This document shows positions 1-4,530 of a stretch of DNA of 6,954 bases, piece after piece. Each line of letters starts with the position of its first letter. Within the stretch, counting starts at the first letter, position 1. Source of the DNA: Euzebyaceae bacterium (GTDB taxonomy: Bacteria; Actinomycetota; Nitriliruptoria; Euzebyales; Egibacteraceae); NCBI GenBank assembly GCA_013698135.1, contig JACCVM010000144.1:1-6954 (forward strand), written 5' to 3'. A program made the position numbers and the translations under genes. The notes beneath the pieces were generated by a model. The model worked only from the letters and a program-made list of their open reading frames with translations, made no database searches and was not told where the DNA came from.

Positions 1-7
1 CATCGGG

Positions 8-35
8 GATACGCGCGGCAGCTCCGCTGGGTTCA
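8..35 (-). promoter_or_regulatory. ECF-type promoter reading off the left edge
   Basis: On the minus strand TGAACC (35..30) is followed by a 16-base spacer and CGTATC (13..8). This is the same box pair as upstream of the sigma gene at 1321-1349, and from memory it resembles the consensus reported for M. tuberculosis SigL (TGAACC, 16-17 bases, CGT). It starts only 10 bases after the anti-sigma stop codon, so it would start transcription of a gene lying left of the window and make that gene part of the sigma factor's regulon. The match is seen directly; its function is inferred. Confidence 0.5.
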
Positions 36-44
36 ACGCCGCGT

Positions 45-710
45 TCACCAGTCGCCGGGGATCCGCTCGCGGACCACCGTAGGACTGTCGTGGGCCGGGT
101 CCCTGGCGTCGGGTTCAGCGGTGACCCACAGCCAGGAATAGCGGCTCAACGGAGCCTCGGCGGTGAAGCCGACCTCCGCACGCCCGCTGGTGTCGGGCCG
201 GAATCTTCCGAGGCTGACGGGGCCCCGCTCGGGTTCGGCCAGCCACGCCTCATAGGTGGCCCCCCGCTCCAGCGCTTCCAGTCCCTGCAGGGCGATGTCG
301 ACGCGCACGCGGTCGCCGGTGGCCTGGAAGGCGGCGGTGCCGCTGGCGGTGAACCCTTCACTGGGCCGCAGCGCCAGCGTCAGGCTGCCGGGTGGCGGCC
401 CTTGTGCCGGCCCTCCGCTCAGCGCCGCGGCCACCGCGATCACCAGTGCGGCGGCCGCGGCGACGGCCAGCCAGCGCTTCGAACGGGGACGAGGCGCGGC
501 GGCGACCACTCGGTCGCGCAGGGACGCGGGGGGCTGTGCCGGCTCCTGGGCCACAAGGTCGAGCAGGCGCGGCAACCCTTCGAGCTGGGCCAGGTCGTCG
601 CGGCAGTCGCGGCAACGTTGCAGGTGCGCGCGGGTGTCGGCCTGCTCGGCCACTGACAGCCCGCCCAAGACATACCCGCCGAGGTGGTGGCGCACCTGCT
701 CGCACGTCAT
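45..710 (-). CDS. Zinc-binding anti-sigma factor with RskA-like C-terminal domain
   Basis: This 221-residue protein is predicted to bind the sigma factor encoded just upstream and hold it inactive at the membrane. Residues 1-50 form a zinc-finger anti-sigma (ZAS/zf-HC2) domain with C3, H29, C33 and C36 in the pattern C-x25-H-x3-C-x2-C. A single hydrophobic helix follows at about 80-98, preceded by positive residues (RPRSKRW), so the N-terminus should be cytoplasmic. Residues 108-221 resemble the extracytoplasmic anti-sigma-K (RskA) domain, including the stretch YEAWLAEPERGPVSLGRF. The start is the ATG at 710, overlapping the sigma stop by one base (TGATG), which suggests translational coupling; GGGAG lies 10 bases upstream. 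The frame is open further upstream, but that part is a shadow of the sigma gene. Release would be expected by regulated proteolysis or by oxidation of the zinc site; the signal is unknown. Confidence 0.92.
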   Translation of the reverse strand: MTCEQVRHHLGGYVLGGLSVAEQADTRAHLQRCRDCRDDLAQLEGLPRLLDLVAQEPAQPPASLRDRVVAAAPRPRSKRWLAVAAAAALVIAVAAALSGGPAQGPPPGSLTLALRPSEGFTASGTAAFQATGDRVRVDIALQGLEALERGATYEAWLAEPERGPVSLGRFRPDTSGRAEVGFTAEAPLSRYSWLWVTAEPDARDPAHDSPTVVRERIPGDW

Positions 711-1294
711 CACTGATTCACTCCCAGCTCGTCGCACGCGAGCCGCAGGGCCTTCAGCGCGTAGTAGGTCCGCGACTTGACGGTGCCCAGCGGCAGTTCC
801 AGGCACCCGGCGATCTCGACTTGCGTGAGGCCGCGGAAGTAGGCGAGGTCGAGCATCTGTCGGTGGTCGGATGACAGGCGGTCGAGTGCTGCCCGCACCA
901 CCTCGGCCTGCAGCAGTGCGTCGAGCTCGTCGATGGCAGCCACTCCGGAGGCCACGTCCTCGGCGTCGGCGCTGGGCTGCGGCTGACGGGCACGCTGGCG
1001 ATGGAGGTCCACGACGGCCGTGCGTGCGATCGTGAACACGTAGCTGCGCACCGAGGCCCGCGAGGGGTCGTAGCGACCTGCCGACTGCCACAGCCGAGTC
1101 ATCACCCGCTGCACCAGCTCGCCGGCGAGCTCGGGATCGCCAAGCCGCCGCAGACCGAAGGCCCACAATGGCCTGGCATAGGCGTCGTACAGCGCGGCGA
1201 CCGCGGCCTCGTCGCCACCGGCGGCACGGGTCAACAGCGCCGCCTCCACCTGGACCGACGGCGGCTGCACATTCTCATCCACTGTTCGCACCAC
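710..1294 (-). CDS. ECF (group IV) RNA polymerase sigma factor
   Basis: This 194-residue protein has the usual ECF size and only regions 2 and 4. Region 2 spans about residues 33-102, with the DNA-melting and -10 recognition segment around SYVFTIARTAVVDLHRQ. Region 4 spans about 132-186, where the helix-turn-helix reads GLTQVEIAGCLELPLGTVKSR. It directs RNA polymerase to a small stress or envelope regulon. The next gene is its membrane anti-sigma factor, overlapping by one base, so the two should be made in a fixed ratio. A TGAACC/CGT promoter lies immediately upstream and suggests autoregulation. The start is uncertain: GTG at 1294 is followed by in-frame GTG at 1291, 1282 and 1270, and no strong Shine-Dalgarno decides between them (AGG at 1313..1311 is 16 bases away). 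The SigK/SigL-like subgroup is inferred from the partner domain and the promoter boxes, not from a search. Confidence 0.93.
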   Translation of the reverse strand: MVRTVDENVQPPSVQVEAALLTRAAGGDEAAVAALYDAYARPLWAFGLRRLGDPELAGELVQRVMTRLWQSAGRYDPSRASVRSYVFTIARTAVVDLHRQRARQPQPSADAEDVASGVAAIDELDALLQAEVVRAALDRLSSDHRQMLDLAYFRGLTQVEIAGCLELPLGTVKSRTYYALKALRLACDELGVNQ

Positions 1295-1320
1295 GTGCCG
1301 CTCAGTCTCGCCTCACGCGG

Positions 1321-1349
1321 TGTACGTCCCAGCCGCCGCCGTCGGTTCA
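1321..1349 (-). promoter_or_regulatory. Probable autoregulatory ECF promoter of the sigma/anti-sigma operon
   Basis: The minus strand carries TGAACC (1349..1344), a 17-base spacer, then CGTACA (1326..1321). Transcription would begin near 1313, giving a leader of roughly 20 bases before GTG 1294. The boxes match the pair at 8-35 and resemble the SigL-type consensus I recall from M. tuberculosis. Position, orientation and spacing all fit an autoregulated ECF operon. The site also lies 52 bases upstream of the divergent methyltransferase gene. Confidence 0.65.
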
Positions 1350-1384
1350 GTCATGGCGAGTAATCAACTGTGCTCGAGGCATTC

Positions 1385-1393
1385 AGGAGAGGA
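1385..1393 (+). promoter_or_regulatory. Ribosome binding site fixing the methyltransferase start
   Basis: AGGAGAGGA ends 7 bases before ATG 1401. It decides that start over the longer in-frame GTG at 1320, whose extra 27 residues would run through the sigma operon's promoter and resemble nothing I know. I found no clear TANNNT -10 element for this gene in the 106-base divergent spacer. Confidence 0.8.
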
Positions 1394-1400
1394 TGCACCG

Positions 1401-2219
1401 ATGTCGGACACGCCAGCGACGCTGCGCTTCTATGACGACCTCGCCGTCTGGTGGCCGCTGATCTCGCCACCGGAGGAATACGCAGAGGAGGCCGCCTTCG
1501 CCGCGACGGTGCTGCGGTCTGCGTCGATTCCCGTACGCGAGGTGCTCGAACTCGGCAGCGGGGGCGGTCATAACGCGGTTCACCTCAAGGCGAGCTTCGC
1601 CATGACGCTGATTGATCTGTCACCAGCGATGCTCGATGTGTCCCGACGGCTCAACCCTGAGTGCGACCACCACCGTGGCGACATGCGCACGGTACGGCTG
1701 GGCCGCCGCTTGGACGCGGTGTTCGTCCACGATGCGGTCGACTACATGGCGACCGAGGCCGATCTGCGGCGAGCCATCGAGACCGCTTTCTTCCACTGCC
1801 GCCCCGGCGGCATCGCGGTGTTCGTGCCCGATGACACGAAAGAGAGCTTCGAGGAGGCGAGCGATCATGGCGGGAGCGACGGTGCCGACGGGCGAGGAGT
1901 TCGGTACCTCGAGTGGGTGTGGGATCCGGATCCGGCTGACACCTGGGTCCTGACCGAGTACGCGTTCCTGCTGCGCGATGTCGACGGCTCGGTTCAGGTG
2001 GTGCATGAGACGCATCGCCTGGGACTGTTCGGTCGCCAGGACTGGCTGCGACTGCTGGCCAGCGCCGGCTTCGAACCGACAGCGGTTCCCGAGGTGACCG
2101 ACGAGGATCGAACGCCTCGCGAGCTGTTCGTGGGGCATCGACCAGCCGCGTCGACACGGGGCGCGACCGGCCAGCGGTCAACCGGCCAGTCGAAGCCGGC
2201 TGCCTGGCCGGGCTGGTAG
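1401..2219 (+). CDS. Class I SAM-dependent methyltransferase
   Basis: This 272-residue soluble protein has the Rossmann-type methyltransferase core. Motif I is VLELGSGGGHNAVHL (residues 48-62), which binds S-adenosylmethionine. The acidic end of strand 2 is LIDLSPAMLDVSRR (70-83), motif II is near RGDMRTVRLGRRLDAVFVHDAVDYM (92-116), and CRPGGIAVFVPDD (133-145) is the post-II strand and loop. The N-terminal FYDDLA (10-15) is common in small-molecule N- or C-methyltransferases of this class. The substrate cannot be read from the sequence. The last 25 or so residues, after VGHRP, are low-complexity, basic and rich in T, G, Q and S, and look like a non-conserved tail. It is divergent from the sigma operon and 143 bases upstream of the membrane protein gene, with no clear functional link to either. 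Confidence 0.88.
   Translation: MSDTPATLRFYDDLAVWWPLISPPEEYAEEAAFAATVLRSASIPVREVLELGSGGGHNAVHLKASFAMTLIDLSPAMLDVSRRLNPECDHHRGDMRTVRLGRRLDAVFVHDAVDYMATEADLRRAIETAFFHCRPGGIAVFVPDDTKESFEEASDHGGSDGADGRGVRYLEWVWDPDPADTWVLTEYAFLLRDVDGSVQVVHETHRLGLFGRQDWLRLLASAGFEPTAVPEVTDEDRTPRELFVGHRPAASTRGATGQRSTGQSKPAAWPGW
2182..2211 (+). repeat. Inverted repeat at the methyltransferase 3' end
   Basis: CCGGCCAG (2182-2189) and CTGGCCGG (2204-2211) are exact reverse complements around a 14-base loop that itself contains the palindrome AGCCGGCT. ACCGGCCAG also occurs as a direct repeat at 2166-2174 and 2181-2189, a 15-base period that encodes a repeated TGQ in the protein tail. The stem ends 8 bases before the end of the gene and has no T-run after it, so it may be a termination hairpin or only GC-rich coincidence. 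Confidence 0.35.
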
Positions 2220-2304
2220 GTGTTGACGGTCACGGGAGAAGCCCAGAGCCCGGGGCAGATCCGGCGTGGAGAGGATCGGAAACGCTGAGTCGAACATGGC
2301 TGGA

Positions 2305-2332
2305 CCTCTGATCCGCACGCGGCGATCAGGGG
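2305..2332 (+). terminator. Possible U-tract-less terminator or hairpin between methyltransferase and transporter
   Basis: In RNA, 2305-2313 (CCTCTGATC) can pair with 2324-2332 (GATCAGGGG) as nine base pairs including one G-U, with a 10-base loop. It lies 86 bases after the methyltransferase stop and 17 bases before the putative -10 element of the next gene. There is no T-run, so it is either a termination hairpin of the kind suggested for high-GC actinobacteria or an operator-like palindrome. The rest of 2220-2362 shows nothing else I can support. Confidence 0.3.
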
Positions 2333-2349
2333 CACGCCGTCGGAGTCGG

Positions 2350-2355
2350 TAGCCT
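2350..2355 (+). promoter_or_regulatory. Putative -10 element for a leaderless transcript
   Basis: TAGCCT fits the TANNNT pattern and is separated from the GTG at 2363 by 7 bases. That is the distance expected if transcription starts at the start codon itself. No Shine-Dalgarno-like sequence precedes the GTG (the bases are caagact), which also favours leaderless translation, common in actinobacteria. I see no good -35 box. Confidence 0.5.
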
Positions 2356-2362
2356 CAAGACT

Positions 2363-2995
2363 GTGACGGTCGCTGCCCCCGCGTCCACCAACGCCTTGGT
2401 CGCCAGAGGCCGCGCGCTGGCGTGGCTGACCATCGCTTGGAACAGCGTCGAGGGCATCGTGGGGATCGCCGCCGGTGTGGTCGCCGGATCCGTCGCCTTG
2501 GTCGGCTTCGGCGTGGACTCTTACGTCGAGGTTTTCGCTGGAGCGACGATCCTGTGGCGGCTGTCAAAGGAGCGCCACGGTGCCGGAGTGTCCCAAGCCG
2601 CAGAACAGCGGGCGGTGCGGATCATCGCCGTGACGTTCCTCATGCTCGCCATCGGCGTGAGCGTCGAGTCGGTCCGCAAGTTGCTGACCGCGCAACAACC
2701 GGACGAAAGCATCGTCGGCATCGTCCTGGCAGTCGTCTCATTGGTCGTGATGCCGCTGCTGGCGAAGGCCAAACGCCAGGTCGGCAAGCGCATGGGAAGC
2801 CGGGCACTGCAGGCCGACGCGGCGGAGACGACCCTGTGCGTGTGGCTGTCGGGGATCCTGCTTGCCGGGCTGAGTCTCAACGCGCTGTTCGGGTGGTGGT
2901 GGGCGGACCCGCTCGCCGGACTGGGCATCGTCTACGTCGCCGGCCGCGAGGGTCTCGAACACTGGCAGGCCGAAGAACTCGACGACTGCTGCTAG
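2363..2995 (+). CDS. Short cation-efflux (CDF-like) membrane transporter
   Basis: This 210-residue integral membrane protein probably has six helices, at about 17-40, 41-64, 86-104, 116-136, 158-176 and 178-194. It resembles the transmembrane part of cation diffusion facilitators, which export divalent metals by proton antiport. The expected metal-site positions are occupied by D52 and E56 in GFGVDSYVEV (helix 2) and by D152 and E155 in LQADAAETTLCVWLS (helix 5); classical CDF proteins have D/H-x3-D there. E30 in helix 1 is another buried acidic residue. The long cytoplasmic C-terminal domain of classical members (about 300 residues) is absent and replaced by a short acidic tail ending in DDCC, possibly metal-binding. 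The GTG start is chosen because of the -10 element 7 bases upstream. The cation and the direction of transport are not determined. Confidence 0.82.
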   Translation: MTVAAPASTNALVARGRALAWLTIAWNSVEGIVGIAAGVVAGSVALVGFGVDSYVEVFAGATILWRLSKERHGAGVSQAAEQRAVRIIAVTFLMLAIGVSVESVRKLLTAQQPDESIVGIVLAVVSLVVMPLLAKAKRQVGKRMGSRALQADAAETTLCVWLSGILLAGLSLNALFGWWWADPLAGLGIVYVAGREGLEHWQAEELDDCC

Positions 2996-3107
2996 ATCGC
3001 GCTGCGCCGCGCACGAGATAGTGACGACGGCGCAGGGGATCACCACGGGATCGTGGCGGCTGAACCAGCCCTGGAGTGAGTCGCTGGCGACAACCGTGGC
3101 GAAGGCC

Positions 3108-3157
3108 CAGCGGTGGCCGCCCAGAGTCCCCCCAATCGACCCTGGGCGGCCCCGCTG
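3108..3157 (+). repeat. Strong intergenic bulged hairpin
   Basis: CAGCGG (3108-3113), a single unpaired T, and GGCCGCCCAG (3115-3124) pair exactly with CTGGGCGGCC (3142-3151) and CCGCTG (3152-3157). This gives 16 Watson-Crick pairs with one bulge and a 17-base loop. It lies 112 bases after the transporter stop, in the 280-base spacer before the DUF3500 gene. No T-run follows on either strand. It could be a terminator of the U-less type, an RNA structural element, or a palindromic repeat. The octamer CGAAGGCC occurs on both sides, at 3100-3107 directly abutting the stem and at 3170-3177. Confidence 0.6.
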
Positions 3158-3158
3158 T

Positions 3159-3184
3159 CGGCTTCTCCACGAAGGCCGAAGCCG
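3159..3184 (+). repeat. Second inverted repeat in the same spacer
   Basis: CGGCTTC (3159-3165) and GAAGCCG (3178-3184) are exact reverse complements with a 12-base loop, starting one base after the larger hairpin. Together they make a double-hairpin block at 3108-3184. The remaining spacer (2996-3107 and 3185-3275) holds no gene I can support. The AT-richer stretch near 3195-3241 (GATACATCACGCAAAG and onward) is unusual for this GC-rich window and may hold promoter or operator sequence for the DUF3500 gene, but I cannot assign boxes in it. Confidence 0.4.
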
Positions 3185-3263
3185 GGCGATCAGCGTACGA
3201 GATACATCACGCAAAGTAAAGCGATTCTTCGCACGGTAATCGTCTCGTGCGCCCGGAAGCGGG

Positions 3264-3269
3264 TACACC
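3264..3269 (+). promoter_or_regulatory. Weak -10-like element before the DUF3500 gene
   Basis: TACACC lies 6 bases before ATG 3276, in the same geometry as TAGCCT before GTG 2363. No Shine-Dalgarno is placed at a useful distance: AGCGGG directly abuts the ATG, and GGAAGCGGG at 3255-3263 is 12 bases away. A leaderless transcript is possible, but the usually conserved final T of TANNNT is missing. Confidence 0.25.
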
Positions 3270-3275
3270 AGCGGG

Positions 3276-4232
3276 ATGGCAACCGCCCCCGCTCCCCTGG
3301 TGCGGCGTCTGACCACGGCGGCGTCGGACCTGCTCGGTTCGCTGAACCACGAGCAGCGCAGCGCCGCCGTCTTCGACTTCGGCGACATCGCCGCCAGGCG
3401 GGACTGGCACTACGTGCCTCGCGAGCACCCGGGCCTGACCCTGGTGCGCATGGACGCCGATCAGCGCAAAGCCGTCCACCAGCTACTGGCCGCCACCCTT
3501 TCGCCTCCGGTGTACGCGCAGGCCGCCACCATCCTCGCCCTGGAAGACGTGCTCGACGAACGGGAAGGCGGCCGTCGGGCCCGGCGGCCGACGGACGCAG
3601 CGATCACCATCTTCGGTGAACCGGGGCGCGAGGCGCCTTGGAGTTGGCGTCTGGAGGGTCACCACATCGCCGTCAACGCGACGGTCGTCGATGGCGCGCT
3701 GACCGCCACTCCCTTGTTCCTCGGCGCCAACCCAGCGCGGGTCCAGCACGCCGGCGTGGACGTCGTTCGCCCGCTGGCACCGGAGGAGGACATCGCCCGC
3801 GCGCTGCTGAACGCGTTGAACCCAGGACAGCGTGAGGCGGCGATGGTGGCGGCAGATGCACCAGGTGACATCCTGACCACCAATGCTGTCGAGGTGACGC
3901 CCTCCGCTGTGCCCAGGGGTGTCGACGCCGGCGACTTGGAGGGCGAGGCCGCGGCGCTGCTGACGCGCCTGCTGTCGGTGTACGCCGGCCGGGTGGCCGC
4001 TGCGGACCCGTCGCTGGGCGATCCGACCGGGGTGCACTTCGCGTGGGCGGGATCGGCTTCGCCGGGGCGACCGCATTACTACCGGCTGGAGGGCCCACAC
4101 CTGTTCGTCGAATACGACAACACCCAGAACGACGCCAACCACGTGCACAGCGTGTGGCGGCGACCCGACGACGACTTCGGGCGGGGACTGCTTGCCCGCC
4201 ATCGCGCCGCCGAGCGGGCCACAGCCCCGTAA
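3276..4232 (+). CDS. DUF3500 family protein, internally duplicated
   Basis: This 318-residue protein belongs, by recognition, to the DUF3500 family, whose biochemical role I do not know. Family-like signatures are WSWRLEGHHIAVNATVVDG (residues 122-140), TPLFLGANPARVQHAG (145-160), YYRLEGPHLFVEYDNTQND (268-286) and HVHSVWRRPDDDFG (289-302). The clustered His, Glu, Asp and Arg residues look like a binding or catalytic site. There is no signal peptide and no membrane helix, so it is probably cytoplasmic. The two halves resemble each other: SLNHEQRSAAVFDF (22-35) with ALNPGQREAAMVAA (180-193), and WRLEGHH (124-130) with YRLEGPH (269-275). The gene stands alone between two spacers of 280 and 298 bases on the same strand, so context gives no hint of function. 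The ATG is preferred because no upstream in-frame start has better support. Confidence 0.82.
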   Translation: MATAPAPLVRRLTTAASDLLGSLNHEQRSAAVFDFGDIAARRDWHYVPREHPGLTLVRMDADQRKAVHQLLAATLSPPVYAQAATILALEDVLDEREGGRRARRPTDAAITIFGEPGREAPWSWRLEGHHIAVNATVVDGALTATPLFLGANPARVQHAGVDVVRPLAPEEDIARALLNALNPGQREAAMVAADAPGDILTTNAVEVTPSAVPRGVDAGDLEGEAAALLTRLLSVYAGRVAAADPSLGDPTGVHFAWAGSASPGRPHYYRLEGPHLFVEYDNTQNDANHVHSVWRRPDDDFGRGLLARHRAAERATAP

Positions 4233-4438
4233 GGCCGACCGCACCATTGACGGCCACTCCCGCCGGGATGCGCGTGCAGCCCGCCAGGTGGCCGCCAGCA
4301 CGCAGCAGAAACGAATGCTGGCCCGGCAGTCGGGAATGCAACCAGTCGTCGAGGTGGTCGGGGGGCGGCTGTCGGCGTCGGTGACCGGCTCCGACTCGAC
4401 CCGCACGGTGGATGTCATTGGGCGGCAGCTCGCGCCCA

Positions 4439-4444
4439 TATGGT
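4439..4444 (+). promoter_or_regulatory. Candidate -10 element upstream of the decarboxylase
   Basis: TATGGT fits TANNNT and lies 92 bases before the decarboxylase start. A partial -35-like TTGGGC sits at 4418-4423 with a rather short 15-base spacer. Transcription would begin near 4451, just before the upstream ORF at 4468. The rest of the 4233-4530 spacer shows no gene I can support: an open plus frame at 4192-4467 has only a TTG start inside the DUF3500 gene and no recognisable product. Confidence 0.3.
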
Positions 4445-4467
4445 CACTGCGTCACTCGAGGAGTTGA

Positions 4468-4503
4468 ATGGCCGCCCTCAAGCAGCGAAGCGGTAGGGCA
4501 TAG
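4468..4503 (+). CDS. Possible 11-codon upstream ORF or leader peptide
   Basis: An ATG at 4468 opens a short frame reading MAALKQRSGRA and stopping at TAG 4501-4503. GAGGAG at 4458-4463 ends 4 bases before the ATG, a credible but close ribosome binding site. The ORF is in the same frame as the decarboxylase gene, which begins 27 bases after the TAG. It could be a translated leader that tunes ribosome loading, or the sign of a formerly longer N-terminus interrupted by the TAG. There is no run of a single amino acid that would suggest classical attenuation. It may also be chance. Confidence 0.25.
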   Translation: MAALKQRSGRA

Positions 4504-4518
4504 GGCACGGCGGAAACC

Positions 4519-4525
4519 AAGGAGG
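4519..4525 (+). promoter_or_regulatory. Strong ribosome binding site of the decarboxylase
   Basis: AAGGAGG is a full Shine-Dalgarno sequence ending 5 bases before GTG 4531, and it sets that GTG as the start. Upstream in the same frame the TAG at 4501 prevents a longer protein. Confidence 0.85.
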
Positions 4526-4530
4526 CAGCG

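Noticed and set aside
1..48. Possible start of a third minus-strand gene at GTG 48, overlapping the anti-sigma stop as GTGA and reading MNAALNPAELPRVSPM to the edge
   Set aside because: No ribosome binding site precedes it, only 16 codons are visible, and the ECF promoter at 8-35 suggests the next gene starts further left.
711..1166. N-terminal extension of the anti-sigma frame up to 1166 (about 152 extra residues)
   Set aside because: It runs antisense-free through the sigma gene in another frame, is Arg/Ala/Pro-rich, and the ATG at 710 with TGATG overlap gives exactly the expected ZAS-domain N-terminus.
2223..2228. TTGACG as a -35 box after the methyltransferase gene
   Set aside because: No -10-like hexamer lies 16-18 bases downstream, and the transporter gene has a better-placed -10 at 2350.
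3100..3177. Mobile element flanked by CGAAGGCC target-site duplications
   Set aside because: The direct repeats are real, but the inverted repeat does not reach the right copy, no transposase or terminal repeats are present, and eight-base repeats can arise by chance in GC-rich DNA.
2738..3388. Minus-strand open frame of 216 codons across the transporter 3' end and the following spacer
   Set aside because: It overlaps the well-supported transporter and DUF3500 genes, resembles no family I know, and long antisense frames are expected at this GC content.
3483..4439. Minus-strand open frame of 318 codons opposite the DUF3500 gene
   Set aside because: Composition is typical of an antisense shadow in GC-rich DNA, no domain is recognisable, and the plus-strand frame has clear DUF3500 motifs.
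4192..4467. Plus-strand open frame of 91 codons in the spacer before the decarboxylase
   Set aside because: The first start is a TTG inside the DUF3500 gene, no convincing ribosome binding site is present, and the product is not recognisable.
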